From positions 1 to 48,710 of the forward strand of contig CAMDPK010000035.1 of NCBI GenBank assembly GCA_945904015.1: a DNA stretch of 48,710 nucleotides, read 5' to 3'. Below the pieces are notes generated by a model. That model was not told the DNA's origin. It saw nothing but the letters and a program-made list of their open reading frames with translations, and did not search any database. Source of the stretch: Candidatus Kuenenia stuttgartensis. GTDB taxonomy: Bacteria; Planctomycetota; Planctomycetia; Planctomycetales; Planctomycetaceae. Shown in pieces: positions 16,021-24,951 of the stretch. The stretch's first letter is position 1; the number at the start of each line of letters is the position of its first letter. Position numbers and translations under genes: made by a program.

Positions 16021-18861
16021 ATGTTCGCTCCGCATCGCCAACTGTGGTCGATCTTCGCTGTGGCGATGCTCTGCGGTTTCGCCGTCGGCTGCATCGATGC
16101 CGACCAAGGTGCGGTCGTCGTCAAGCCTCAGAAATCGAAGAGTGGCTCGATCGCTTCTGAGTCGTCCACTCGCAAGCCGACTCGCCGCACGAATGGCAGC
16201 CGCGATCCGAAGTTGGAACAGGAACTCGCTCAGGTCGATGAGCTGATTCGACAGGCTGGTGGGTCCGACGCTGACAAGCTTGCGGACGAACTCGACGACG
16301 AGACTCCCGGCAAGTCGGCGATCCGCACCGCGTTTTCCGAAGAGCCGGCCGGCGGAAAGAAGGGGACTCCCAAAGCAGGCAAGGCCAACCGACTGGCGAA
16401 AGAGTCCAGTCCGTATTTGCTGATGCACGCTCACAACCCGGTCGATTGGTTCCCGTGGGGACCGGAAGCGTTCGAGAAAGCGAAGAAGGAAGAGAAGCTG
16501 ATCTTCCTGTCGATCGGCTACACCAGTTGCCACTGGTGCCACGTCATGGAACGATTGGTCTTCTCGAACGACGAGATCGCCAAGTACATGAACGACAACT
16601 TCGTCTGTGTGAAGGTAGACCGCGAGGAACGTCCCGACGTCGACGACATCTACATGACCGCGCTGTCGGTCTATTTCCGGCTGAGCGGTTCGGATCAGAA
16701 CGGCGGCTGGCCACTGTCGATGTTCATGACCGCCGAAGGCAAGCCGATCGCAGGCGGCACCTATTTCCCTCCGGAAGATTCCGAGGGACGCATGGGCTTC
16801 CCGACCGTGATGAAACGCATCTCCGATCTCTGGCGAGACGACCGCAAGGCACTCGAAGGGAACGCCGAAGTCCTGACGACGAACATTCGCCGAGTGATGA
16901 CCACCAAGCTCGTCGTGCAAGACACGCCGCTCACGGCGGAACTCGCCGCGGCGACCGTGAAACATCTCACTGACACGCACGACGCGAAGTTTGGCGGCTT
17001 CGATTTCAATCCCGCGCGAACGAACGCGCCGAAGTTTCCGGTGCCGAGCAAGCTCGCGTTGCTGCTGTACGCCGCCAACCGCGACAAGGACGACGCGCTG
17101 CGAACGAAGGTGATGTTCACGCTCGATGCGATGGCGTCGGGCGGCATTCGCGATCATCTTGCCGGCGGCTTCCACCGCTACAGCACCGACCGAGCTTGGA
17201 AAGTGCCGCACTTCGAGAAGATGTTGTACGACAACGCGCAGCTCGCTGACGTCTACGTCGAAGCGTTTCGCCAATCCAAAGACCCGGCGCACAAGCTGAT
17301 CGCCGAGGAAATCTGCGACTTCGTGCTCCGCGAGATGACCGACAAACGCGGCGGCTTCTTCTCGGCCCTCGATGCCGACAGCGAGGATGTCGAGGGCAAA
17401 AGCTACGTCTGGTCCGAACGCGAGATCGACCAACTGCTCGGCTCCGAGGCCGAGACTTTCAAGCTCGCCTACGGCTTGAAAGAGAAAAACACGTTTGAAG
17501 TCGGCTACGTTTTGCATCAGCCGCAACCAGTTGATCAAGTCGCAGCGAAGTTGAAGTTGTCGCCCGACGACCTCGACCGACGGTTGGCAGCGGCCAAGCA
17601 AAAACTCCTGGCGGCTCGCAACCGTCGGCCTCAACCGCTGACCGACGACAAAGTGCTCACCGGTTGGAACGGCCTGATGATCCGAGCGTTGTCGAATGCC
17701 GGCGCTCGCTTCGACCGAGCCGACTATCTCAGTGCCGCCGAGCGCGCCGCGATGTTCGTCGTCTCCGAACTGCGTGACAAAGAGGGCCGCCTGCACCGCA
17801 GCTATCGCGGTTCGGCCAGTCCGATCTTGGGATACCTCGACGACTACACCTATCTCGTTGATGGCCTGATCGCGTTGCACTTGGCGACGAAGGAACCGAA
17901 GTGGCTCAACGCCGCCAGCCGACTGACGGACGATCAACTGAAACTCTTTTGGGACGAACAGAACAGCGGCTTCTTTTTCACCGCGACCGATCACGAAGAA
18001 CTGCTCGCGCGGTCGAAGGACCGCTACGACTCGGTCGTGCCATCCGGTAACAGTGTCGCCGTCCGCAACTTGATTCGACTTGCGGCTCTGACCAAGAATG
18101 AGAGCTATCGCGAGAAGGCTGAGCAAACTCTGAAGTCCGCCGCCGGTTCGATGCAGGATTCGCCGGGTGGGTTCGCGAACATGGCCCTCGGCCTGTTCGA
18201 GTTTCTCGACAAGCCCAACTTCGGAGCGTCTCGCCGCATTGTTGATCCCAACATCCTGCCCGCGTCCGCTGAAGAGGTCATCGACGTCGCCGCGAAACCG
18301 AAACGCGAGCCGACGAATCCGGCACCTCAATCTGACAAGCCGCCGAAAAACGAGCCAGCCGACAAGCCGAAGAAAACCGAAATTCTCGCCGCCGAAGCGC
18401 ATCTCAGTGTCGATCGCCTCCCGGCCGGAAGCTCGTGCCGCGTCGCAATGGTGCTCGACATCAAAGAGGGCTGGCACATCAATCAGAATCCGCCCGATCC
18501 TGACTTCCAGATGCCGACTACGTTCACGATGAAAACCAAACACGGCAGCAAGCTGCTCAACGTGAAGTACCCCAAGGGTCACAAGTTCGACTTTCCTGGC
18601 TTCCTCGAACCGATCATCGTTTACGAGGGCCAAGTGGTCCTGATCGGAACGATCGAAGTTCCGGAATCCGCTGGCGGCAAGACCGAGGAATTCGACCTGC
18701 TCGTCAAATACCAAGCCTGTAGTGACGACCGCTGCGAGCCGCCGAAAACGCTCACGCTCAAAGGCAAAGTCGAAGTGGCTCCAGTTGGCGAGAAGGTCAA
18801 GACGATCAACGACAAGCTGTTCAACCCGCCGAAACAGGCGTCGAAGAAAGCCGGCTCGTAG
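16021..18861 (+). CDS. DUF255 thioredoxin-fold lipoprotein fused to a DsbD-like domain
   Basis: The product has 946 residues. It starts with a lipoprotein signal (lipobox AVGC near residue 24) and a basic/acidic linker. The DUF255 (YyaL/SPATA20-like) thioredoxin domain starts with [21 protein letters not shown] and carries the SCHWCHVME CxxC motif near residue 170. A six-hairpin-like helical domain follows to about residue 735. After a Lys/Pro linker, residues ~790-920 match the DsbD N-terminal (DsbC/corrector) domain, with the Cys pair in [12 protein letters not shown]. The fusion suggests a periplasmic thiol-disulfide role. GGGGGAG precedes ATG 16021. TAG is followed immediately by a palindromic repeat. 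Confidence 0.87.
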   Translation: MFAPHRQLWSIFAVAMLCGFAVGCIDADQGAVVVKPQKSKSGSIASESSTRKPTRRTNGSRDPKLEQELAQVDELIRQAGGSDADKLADELDDETPGKSAIRTAFSEEPAGGKKGTPKAGKANRLAKESSPYLLMHAHNPVDWFPWGPEAFEKAKKEEKLIFLSIGYTSCHWCHVMERLVFSNDEIAKYMNDNFVCVKVDREERPDVDDIYMTALSVYFRLSGSDQNGGWPLSMFMTAEGKPIAGGTYFPPEDSEGRMGFPTVMKRISDLWRDDRKALEGNAEVLTTNIRRVMTTKLVVQDTPLTAELAAATVKHLTDTHDAKFGGFDFNPARTNAPKFPVPSKLALLLYAANRDKDDALRTKVMFTLDAMASGGIRDHLAGGFHRYSTDRAWKVPHFEKMLYDNAQLADVYVEAFRQSKDPAHKLIAEEICDFVLREMTDKRGGFFSALDADSEDVEGKSYVWSEREIDQLLGSEAETFKLAYGLKEKNTFEVGYVLHQPQPVDQVAAKLKLSPDDLDRRLAAAKQKLLAARNRRPQPLTDDKVLTGWNGLMIRALSNAGARFDRADYLSAAERAAMFVVSELRDKEGRLHRSYRGSASPILGYLDDYTYLVDGLIALHLATKEPKWLNAASRLTDDQLKLFWDEQNSGFFFTATDHEELLARSKDRYDSVVPSGNSVAVRNLIRLAALTKNESYREKAEQTLKSAAGSMQDSPGGFANMALGLFEFLDKPNFGASRRIVDPNILPASAEEVIDVAAKPKREPTNPAPQSDKPPKNEPADKPKKTEILAAEAHLSVDRLPAGSSCRVAMVLDIKEGWHINQNPPDPDFQMPTTFTMKTKHGSKLLNVKYPKGHKFDFPGFLEPIIVYEGQVVLIGTIEVPESAGGKTEEFDLLVKYQACSDDRCEPPKTLTLKGKVEVAPVGEKVKTINDKLFNPPKQASKKAGS

Positions 18862-18863
18862 TT

Positions 18864-18906
18864 CGGACGCCTACGTCCGAACAATCCGACCGGACGTAGG
18901 CGTCCG
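18864..18906. repeat. Palindromic element, CGGACGCCTACGTCCG family
   Basis: Arms 18864-18879 and 18891-18906 (cggacgcctacgtccg / cggacgtaggcgtccg) are perfect complements, and each arm can also fold on itself. It lies between convergent genes, two bases after the DUF255 gene's TAG and 13 bases before the stop of the BFD-type gene, a position suited to a shared terminator. Confidence 0.85.
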
Positions 18907-18919
18907 GTCTACACAGCCA

Positions 18920-19210
18920 TTACTCTGGCGGCGGAATCGCGCCGGGGGCCGGGACTCCCTTGCCAGCTTTGATGTACTGACCTCGTTGCTGAGCGTACTC
19001 GTCGGGAGTCAGTGAATCGTCGGCCGCATCCGGGTTGCTCGCCTCTTCGAAGTAGCGTTTGAGAAACGGCACGCACCAGCCACAGCCACTGCCGGCTCCG
19101 CCGCACTCGGAAAGTTGGCTGGCTCGGCGCGGACGATGAATCCGCAGGAAGTTGAAAATCTTCCGCTTCGAGATGTGAAAGCAGTAGCAAATCGTGTCGT
19201 CCAATTCCAC
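18920..19210 (-). CDS. BFD-type [2Fe-2S] protein (bacterioferritin-associated ferredoxin-like)
   Basis: This 96-residue protein has the BFD-like [2Fe-2S] domain: ICYCFHISKRKIFNFL provides the C-x-C pair, and GGAGSGCGWCVPFLKRYF the C-x-x-C pair. The tail SLTPDEYAQQRGQYI is outside the domain. Family members bind a 2Fe-2S cluster and may help reduce or mobilise iron, e.g. from bacterioferritin. GTG at 19210 has GGAG eight bases upstream; a TTG two codons earlier is too close to that site. It lies 21 bases after the stop of the zinc-ribbon gene and is probably co-transcribed with it. Confidence 0.8.
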   Translation of the reverse strand: MELDDTICYCFHISKRKIFNFLRIHRPRRASQLSECGGAGSGCGWCVPFLKRYFEEASNPDAADDSLTPDEYAQQRGQYIKAGKGVPAPGAIPPPE

Positions 19211-19231
19211 GAGCAAGACTCCGAACTCTAG

Positions 19232-20212
19232 TTAGTCTTTTTGAACCGGCGGATGCAACTCGATGCGGCCCTCGACGGTTCGCCGTTCCAAGCCGACTTG
19301 CTTGAGCAGCGTATCGAGAATCTCGCCCACCGTCGTCTGCTTCAATTGGAGCGTCACCGGCTTTTGGAGTTGTTCGTCATCGACGCGATCCAAGTCCCAG
19401 ACGATGGGGACTCCAGCGAGTTCCTCAATGGTGTCCAAGATTTTGACGAACGGCACCGGCTTGGGCTGATCGAACCGCACGATCTTCTGCCTCAGCTTGG
19501 CCTCGACTGCTTCAGGCGACAACACGGCTGGAGCCGGCGGAACCGCTGGCTTTGGCTCTTCCGCTGGAGGCTTCTCGACGACTGGAACCGCTTCGGCGTT
19601 TGGTTTGTCGTCACTTGGCGGTTCGGGTAGCGGCGGCAGCTCCAACTTGGTGACGGCCTTCGCTGCATTCTCTTCTAGAACGGTCGGATCAGCTTCCGCA
19701 ACGGCCTTGGAATTCTGTTCGTCCGTTTGCGAAGGCCGTGATTTGTTGTCGGTTCCGTTCTCAGCGGATTGAGAGTCAGCCGCGACCGGTGGAACGGATT
19801 CGGACTGTCGTCGCTCGCGACCGGAATTCACGACGATCAGCAGCATGACCGCAAACAGCGCAGCGACGATCCAACCCAGCGCTGCCGGCCGACGGCTCAG
19901 TCGGTCCCAGGCGGACATCGGAGGTTGCAAAATGACACCAAGGTCGGAGGCGCTCGGCGTGTTCTTCAAACTAGCCCGACGCGCCAGCGAGGGGTCGAGT
20001 GTCTCCGCCATCGACGACCCCTCGCTGGCGCGTCGGGCTAGTTTGTCTGAGCGAGGCAACACCTTCGCCTTCACGCCCGCCGAGCCATCGGCTTCGATCA
20101 GCAGTGACTCATGGCAGTCCGGGCAGTCGAAGGCTCGCCCGACAAACAACGCGCGGTTCTGCAACCGCAGCGGAGCTTGGCACGACGGACATTGAAACTG
20201 GACGACGGACAT
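19232..20212 (-). CDS. Zinc-ribbon membrane protein with secretin-type (STN) C-terminal domain
   Basis: The product has 326 residues. An N-terminal zinc ribbon (CPSC at ~9-12, CPDC at ~30-33) is followed by a linker that contains a translated palindromic repeat (residues ~57-82), then one membrane helix (ALGWIVAALFAVMLLIVV) and a long Pro/Glu/Ala-rich periplasmic linker. The C-terminal ~80 residues (KILDTIEELAGVPIVWDL... KPVTLQLKQTTVGEILDTLL) resemble the short secretin/TonB N-terminal domain. The layout suggests a cytoplasmic metal-binding head linked across the membrane to a periplasmic interaction module; the role is unknown. The start at 20212 lacks a strong ribosome binding site. Confidence 0.72.
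   Translation of the reverse strand: MSVVQFQCPSCQAPLRLQNRALFVGRAFDCPDCHESLLIEADGSAGVKAKVLPRSDKLARRASEGSSMAETLDPSLARRASLKNTPSASDLGVILQPPMSAWDRLSRRPAALGWIVAALFAVMLLIVVNSGRERRQSESVPPVAADSQSAENGTDNKSRPSQTDEQNSKAVAEADPTVLEENAAKAVTKLELPPLPEPPSDDKPNAEAVPVVEKPPAEEPKPAVPPAPAVLSPEAVEAKLRQKIVRFDQPKPVPFVKILDTIEELAGVPIVWDLDRVDDEQLQKPVTLQLKQTTVGEILDTLLKQVGLERRTVEGRIELHPPVQKD
19968..20044. repeat. Palindromic element translated in frame (LARRASE family)
   Basis: Perfect 30-base arms at 19968-19997 and 20015-20044 (aaactagcccgacgcgccag and complement) surround a 17-base loop. It is read through in the zinc-ribbon gene as KLARRASEGSS then DPSLARRASLK, so both arms give LARRAS. No stop codon is introduced. 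Confidence 0.92.
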
Positions 20213-20242
20213 GGTGCGGCCGGTGAGGAAGACAAAGGCAGG

Positions 20243-20322
20243 ATTGGTCGTTGGTTATTGGTCGTTGGTCAATGGTTATTTGGTCTTGCGGATGATCAAT
20301 GACCAACGACCAACGATCAATT
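20243..20322. repeat. Palindromic element, TTGGTCGTTGGTC family
   Basis: The left part repeats attggtcgttggt twice, and the right part at 20294-20320 carries the complements gaccaacgaccaacgatcaat. The stretch fills the gap between the polyferredoxin gene and the zinc-ribbon gene, ending seven bases before the polyferredoxin stop. Confidence 0.75.
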
Positions 20323-20328
20323 TGCTGA

Positions 20329-22140
20329 TCATTTCAGGAAGTCGGGCAGATAACCATCTCCGTCTGCGGCAGAGTTTGGCTGACGTTGTTCTCCGGCGGC
20401 GCGTTGGGTTTGCTCGGCTTCTCGTAAGGCAACATACGAGCCGCTCATCAGGCGATCCTCTTTGCCGGCCCCGGCGGAGATCACGATCGCGGATTCGGGA
20501 ATCAAATCTTTGTCGGCCACATTGATGCCGTAGCAGCGGGTCTGACACAAGCCACAACCGACGCATTTGTCGGGCAGCACGACCGGCGCGAGGAATCCGG
20601 AGTCTTCGATCGGATTGCCGGCGGCATCGACTTCGGTGCGGACACGCGTGAATTCGATCGCGTGATAGCCGGCGTGATGGCATTCATCGACGCAGAGTTG
20701 ACACGCCTCGCGGCCGGCATGCGGCAGACAGGTTTGCAGATTCACTTCGGCGAGGCCGATGTGGCAGACTCGCTTCTCGTCGAGCGGCAGCGCTTGGATC
20801 GCTCCGGTCGGACAGACTTGGCCGCAGGCATTGCAGCTCGATTCGCAGCCGGCCCAGTCAGCAACGACGTGCGGAGTCCACAGGCCATCGAGTCCCTGTT
20901 GAAATCGGAGCGGATGCAGCACGTCGTTCGGGCAGGCTTTGAAACACTCGCCGCAGCGGATGCACATTTGCAAAAACTTGTCTTCGGGAACACTGCCGGG
21001 CGGACGAACCGGTCGCCACGCATTTGGGTCATCGAGGTTCGCTCCTGAAACTTTCCCTGCGACGGCGAGCCCCAGACCGCCGAGCACTCCCGATGCGAGA
21101 CCGATGCCGGCCGCCAGAAATCCGCGCCGGCCGAGCGGCCCATCGCCGGTCGGCGGATCGTTCGGCAGTTTGAGTTGCACGAAATTCCAACGCTCGACGA
21201 ATTTGATCGCCTGCGTCGGACAGACACCGCCGCACGTTTGACAGAGCGTGCAGTCGGTCGTGCGGGTGAGGAAGTCCGGCTTGATGGCATCGAACGGGCA
21301 AATCTCGACGCACTTGTTGCAGTTGATGCAGGTGTTCTCGACCTTCCGCTCGGTGACTCGAAACAAATTGCCGAGCGAGAAAACCGCACCGCTCGGACAA
21401 ACGTATCGGCACCAGAACCGCGGCTTGAGCAACCCCAATCCCAGCACGGCCGCGAACAACGCCAGAGACACAAAGTGCCCGACATTGAGCGGCGGCACGA
21501 GATGCCAACCTCTCTGAAGACCGGTTTGCCACGGCGAGATCGCAAACAGCAGTCCGCGCGTGATGACTGGGATGGCCGCGACAAAACCGGAGACGAGCAC
21601 TCCACATGCAGCAGCCACGAGCGTCGCGAGCAGAACGTAGTACTTGATGTGAACCCACCAGCCGTTGTCGGCGACTCGGAAGCGTTTCACACGCGAGCCG
21701 ATCGTCCAATCGAACAAGTCGATCAGCGTGCCGAGCGGACAGAGATATCCGCAGAACCCGCGCGGGATGAAGACGCAGACCAGCAAGATGATCCCGGCGG
21801 AACTCAACGACCAAACCCACGCTCGCGACGCCAGCGCCGTCGAAAGGCTCACCAGCGGGTCGATCACCAGAAAGAACTCGGCGGAGATTTTCTCTTTCCG
21901 AGCGAGGTCATTCGCGTAGTGTGACGGCCACTGCTCTGAAGCCGCCTCCGGCCGAGCCGTGTACGGCCAGCAGACGTAGAAGAACAGCACGAGGAACGCG
22001 ACGAAACAGATCGCTTGAATCGCTCGACGCACCGGCGAAGACAGCCATGTGGGGCCGACGCGACTCAACCAGCGCCGCACCGCGCCGAATTTGCTCTTCT
22101 TCACGAACGGCAGGAAGAGGTCGAGTCGCATGAGAGGCAT
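20329..22140 (-). CDS. NapH/NapG-like membrane polyferredoxin
   Basis: This 603-residue protein has about five membrane helices. Two C-x-x-x-C-P motifs follow helices (FCGYLCPLG and WCRYVCPSG, the NapH/NosR/RnfH-type pattern). Then come two 4Fe-4S ferredoxin motifs (CINCNKCVEICP, CTLCQTCGGVCP), an internal twin-arginine segment (GRRGFLAAGIGLASG) and at least three more cluster motifs (CIRCGECFKACP, CNACGQVCP, CVGCGLCQTRC). It therefore looks like a NapH-NapG fusion carrying electrons across the membrane. The flavoprotein and ApbE genes sit directly upstream, so it probably passes quinol electrons to an FMN protein. Start at 22140 is six bases after a palindromic repeat; ATG at 22131 is possible. 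Confidence 0.85.
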   Translation of the reverse strand: MPLMRLDLFLPFVKKSKFGAVRRWLSRVGPTWLSSPVRRAIQAICFVAFLVLFFYVCWPYTARPEAASEQWPSHYANDLARKEKISAEFFLVIDPLVSLSTALASRAWVWSLSSAGIILLVCVFIPRGFCGYLCPLGTLIDLFDWTIGSRVKRFRVADNGWWVHIKYYVLLATLVAAACGVLVSGFVAAIPVITRGLLFAISPWQTGLQRGWHLVPPLNVGHFVSLALFAAVLGLGLLKPRFWCRYVCPSGAVFSLGNLFRVTERKVENTCINCNKCVEICPFDAIKPDFLTRTTDCTLCQTCGGVCPTQAIKFVERWNFVQLKLPNDPPTGDGPLGRRGFLAAGIGLASGVLGGLGLAVAGKVSGANLDDPNAWRPVRPPGSVPEDKFLQMCIRCGECFKACPNDVLHPLRFQQGLDGLWTPHVVADWAGCESSCNACGQVCPTGAIQALPLDEKRVCHIGLAEVNLQTCLPHAGREACQLCVDECHHAGYHAIEFTRVRTEVDAAGNPIEDSGFLAPVVLPDKCVGCGLCQTRCYGINVADKDLIPESAIVISAGAGKEDRLMSGSYVALREAEQTQRAAGEQRQPNSAADGDGYLPDFLK

Positions 22141-22145
22141 TTTCT

Positions 22146-22266
22146 TGGCCGCAAAGAACACGAAAAGGCGCAAAGAGTTGGAAGGTCGGAATGGGTTGGT
22201 GGGAGGCCCTGCTTCGTCCAAAGTCTCCTGAGTTTCTCTTTGCGACTTTTTGTGTTCTTTGCGGCA
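22146..22266. repeat. Palindromic element, GGCCGCAAAGAACACG family
   Basis: Arms of about 32 bases (22146-22178 tggccgcaaagaacacgaaa; 22235-22266 ..tgtgttctttgcggca) match with a few differences around a ~56-base centre. It fills the entire gap between the FMN-binding gene's stop and the polyferredoxin start within one operon. A related half-copy appears at 47001-47032 inside the signal-peptide region of another gene. Confidence 0.82.
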
Positions 22267-22267
22267 A

Positions 22268-23353
22268 TCAATCCGAGCTTTTGCGGTTAGCCAGCGCTTT
22301 CGCGGTTGCGTTGATGATCGCTTCAGAGGTGATCGTGGCGTTGCTGGTGGTGTCGACCCCCTTCACGCTCTGCTTGGTGATGATCTTCGCGGTCGTGTCG
22401 CTGATGGCTGAATAGAACTGCTTTTCGCGGTGTTTGGTGACGGCGACCGCTTCGATGCGGCCGCTCTTCATGGTCACAGTGACTTCGACTGGCCCCTCGT
22501 AGCCTTGGCTCGCAGCGATATGCTTGCCGTCGGCGACTTGTTTCGGATCGAACAGTTCGAACGCCTTGATCGCCGACACGTTGGCCTCGGCGCGATTGTG
22601 ATTCTTGAGCAACCGTCCATTCGGATTCTTCGCCGGCACTTCGATGTCGAGTACTTTCTGATAGTGCTTCAGCGCATCCTGATAGCGACCGGCCTGGCGG
22701 CAAGCATCACCAGCGGTCAGAGCGGCGTAGCCTTGTGGGTCGTCGTCTGCTTCAGCCAGCGCCATTTTCAACGCGCGCTCTGTCTCACCCATGTCGCCCA
22801 GCAACTTCGCCTGAGACAAGCTCGGCGGTACTTTCAAGAGCAGACCAAATGCTTCGTCGCGGTAACCCAGCCGCCAGTAACACTCGGCGAGGATCACGGC
22901 CGAACGAGCGTATTCCTCCGGAGCTTTCTCAACACCGACGGCTCGATACCAAAACGCCGCGCGGGCGTAGTCCTCCAGCAAGTCGTGATGCATGTGGCAG
23001 AGCGTCAGCATCGCTCGTTCGCGTTTCTCCGGGTCGTCCTTGTGCAGCGTCAGCAGGTGGTGCATCAGCTTCACTCCCTCTCGCCAACGGCTGGGGTTGG
23101 GATTCACGACATCCCACACGAACTGGCCGACGTTCTTTTGGTTGTCCCAACCTTGAGGCGGCTTCATCGGCCAAGTCAAATCGAGCGACTTGGGATAATT
23201 CAGCGGTGTGTCTTTGAACCACGCCGGCGGAGTTTTGCCTTCGCGGCTGATCAGAGCGTCGAGTTCTGCTCGCGACGATTTGACCTGTGCCGTGGCAGTG
23301 ACGACGAGCGCGACCAGAATCAGCGACAGCAGAATTGGGAGGCGGCTTTTCAT
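22268..23353 (-). CDS. Exported TPR protein with C-terminal FMN-binding domain
   Basis: The product has 361 residues. A signal peptide (MKSRLPILLSLILVALVV..TATAQ) is followed by a TPR-rich middle (e.g. AGRYQDALKHYQKVLDIEV) and, from about residue 285, an FMN-binding domain (YEGPVEVTVTMKSGRIEAVA ... DTTSNATITSEAIINATA). In NqrC/RnfG/NosR-type domains a Thr in an S/D-G-A-T/S-x-T/S motif is covalently flavinylated by ApbE. Here the motif reads SNATITS, with Asn for Gly and the Thr kept. The ApbE gene lies 37 bases upstream and the polyferredoxin downstream, a known grouping for extracytoplasmic flavin-based electron transfer. Confidence 0.83.
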   Translation of the reverse strand: MKSRLPILLSLILVALVVTATAQVKSSRAELDALISREGKTPPAWFKDTPLNYPKSLDLTWPMKPPQGWDNQKNVGQFVWDVVNPNPSRWREGVKLMHHLLTLHKDDPEKRERAMLTLCHMHHDLLEDYARAAFWYRAVGVEKAPEEYARSAVILAECYWRLGYRDEAFGLLLKVPPSLSQAKLLGDMGETERALKMALAEADDDPQGYAALTAGDACRQAGRYQDALKHYQKVLDIEVPAKNPNGRLLKNHNRAEANVSAIKAFELFDPKQVADGKHIAASQGYEGPVEVTVTMKSGRIEAVAVTKHREKQFYSAISDTTAKIITKQSVKGVDTTSNATITSEAIINATAKALANRKSSD

Positions 23354-23390
23354 GGTGAGCCTGGAGATTCCAAAAAGGGGATCACGGCCG

Positions 23391-24425
23391 TTAGCCGTTG
23401 TGCCGTTTTTCTGCATGGCGAAAACCCTGCGTGTGAATCGTGCGACCATCCTTGAGCACCAGCAGAGCATCGACGTCTGCCAACGTCTCAATCAGTGTCA
23501 GTGTGCGAGCCGGGCCGAGCACCATTGCCGTCGTGCTGAGGGCATCGGCTTGCATCGCGGTGGGCGCGGCGATGCTGACGCTGGCGAGTTCGCTGGGCGA
23601 TTCGCCGGTTCGCGGGTCGAAAATGTGATGCTTCGAGAAATCTGCCGAGAACGTCGTTTCATAATCGCCCGAGGTCGCAAGCGAACGCCCACGCAGTTCG
23701 GCAAGCGAGACGTAGGCGTCCGGTTTGCGAGGATGTTGCACTCCGACAGTCCAGTCGCTGCCGTTCGGTTTCTGGCCGACACAGCCGACTTCGCCGGCAT
23801 TCACCAGCGCATGTTCGACACCGTGATGACGCAGCGCAGCGATCGCCCGATCGGCCGCGAATCCTTGAGCGATCCCGTTGAGCGTGATCGCGGTCGCAGG
23901 TGCTCGCAGACGGATGCGATTCTCTGAGACTTCGATCGCTCGCCAATCGACGCAGGCTCGGGCATCGGCGATCTCGGCATCGGTCGGCAATCGACTTTGT
24001 TTTTGGCACGCGGCGAATAATTCCCACAGCGGTTGCACGGTGATGTCGAACGCGCCGTCGCTGCGTTGCGCGGTTTCTGTGGCGGTCGTGAAAACCTCGA
24101 TCAAATACGGATGCGGTTCGTCGAGCACTCGGTCGCGATTCAAACGACAAAGCTGGCTGTCCGGTCGATACAGGCTCATCACTTGTTCGACGAGTTCCAG
24201 TTCCGCGAACGCGGCGTCGAGTGCCTGCTCCGCGCGGTCGCGCGGCATGCCCATGACGGTCATCGACACGTCGGAGCCGAGTGCCCAAGATTTTCGCGTC
24301 ACCGAGTCGTCGGCCAATGAGCACTTGCCCTCGCCGAGCGATCCGTTTGAGGCGTGGCCGCCCATCCACAACGCGGCCACGCTTCCCAGAGACAACTGCA
24401 AGAGTCTGCGTCGAGAGAGCGACAT
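23391..24425 (-). CDS. apbE: FAD:protein FMN transferase
   Basis: The product has 344 residues. A twin-arginine-like signal (SRRRLLQLSLGSVAALW) precedes the ApbE domain. Recognisable family segments are MSLYRPDSQLCRLN, DGAFDITVQPL, LNGIAQGFAADRAI, ALVNAGEVGC, ATSGDYE, HHIFDPRTG and the Mg-binding ADALSTTAMVLG. The enzyme moves FMN from FAD to a Thr or Ser of an exported protein, and the obvious target is the FMN-binding domain encoded next. AAGGA precedes ATG 24425 by nine bases. It is the first gene of the three-gene redox operon. The HHIFDP and DALST residues needed for catalysis are present. Confidence 0.92.
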   Translation of the reverse strand: MSLSRRRLLQLSLGSVAALWMGGHASNGSLGEGKCSLADDSVTRKSWALGSDVSMTVMGMPRDRAEQALDAAFAELELVEQVMSLYRPDSQLCRLNRDRVLDEPHPYLIEVFTTATETAQRSDGAFDITVQPLWELFAACQKQSRLPTDAEIADARACVDWRAIEVSENRIRLRAPATAITLNGIAQGFAADRAIAALRHHGVEHALVNAGEVGCVGQKPNGSDWTVGVQHPRKPDAYVSLAELRGRSLATSGDYETTFSADFSKHHIFDPRTGESPSELASVSIAAPTAMQADALSTTAMVLGPARTLTLIETLADVDALLVLKDGRTIHTQGFRHAEKRHNG

Positions 24426-24522
24426 GCGAGAATTCCTTTCTGATCCGAAGTGCGGCGAGCCAGAATTGTCGTCTCACCGGTCGAAGTTTCAGGCTGGCTG
24501 TCGGTTCAACCAGAGCAGAACG

Positions 24523-24951
24523 CTAACTGAAAATACTTTCGTCCTCGTCAGTGGCCGAGGAGGAAAGCTCAATGCTCCAGTCATGGCTTAGGGCGACTCG
24601 ACGCAGACCGTTGAGACTCAGCAGTTCGGCAGCACGCGACGGTGAGTGGTCGCTGTCGGGATTGCCACCGCTCATGATCAGGGTCTCTGCCATTCTCGTA
24701 TCCATGACTGGCGACTGCTTCAAAATGTGAGTCTCTGAATGTCCTGCCGACTCGCGACCGGCTCGCCGTTGCCGTTCGTGCTCGAAGCACTCGGCCGCCT
24801 CATGGGCCGTGAAGTCGAAGCCGTGCTCATGTCCCGCCGAGACCAGCAAGTCCCAGCCCGCGCCGGCTTTCACGCCGCTTTCCAAACGAGTACGCAACTC
24901 CGGAGTTTTCGAGATTTGCTGACAGAACTGGAACACGGCGGCTCGCGACAT
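24523..24951 (-). CDS. Nif11-domain protein
   Basis: This 142-residue protein starts with a Nif11 domain (MSRAAVFQFCQQISKTPEL, then AGHEHGFDFTAHEA), the fold that serves as leader in Nif11-class RiPP precursors and also occurs in stand-alone proteins. The tail of ~85 residues contains a Gly-Gly (LIMSGG at about residue 94) followed by a Ser/Asp/Glu-rich stretch with no Cys. No lanthionine synthetase, YcaO, radical-SAM or peptidase-transporter gene is in the window, so a precursor role is unproven. AGGG lies six bases before ATG 24951. The longer frame to 25041 is not supported. It stands alone, 97 bases upstream of the apbE start on the same strand. Confidence 0.72.
   Translation of the reverse strand: MSRAAVFQFCQQISKTPELRTRLESGVKAGAGWDLLVSAGHEHGFDFTAHEAAECFEHERQRRAGRESAGHSETHILKQSPVMDTRMAETLIMSGGNPDSDHSPSRAAELLSLNGLRRVALSHDWSIELSSSATDEDESIFS

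Noticed and set aside
16009..18714. Very long antisense open frame (901 codons) opposite the DUF255 gene
   Set aside because: It mirrors the codon structure of a clearly identified gene and gives Arg/Val/Asp-rich sequence with no recognisable motif. GC-rich third positions make such frames common.
18920..19210. Full bacterioferritin system
   Set aside because: Only the BFD-like protein is present; no bacterioferritin gene lies nearby, so no system is claimed.
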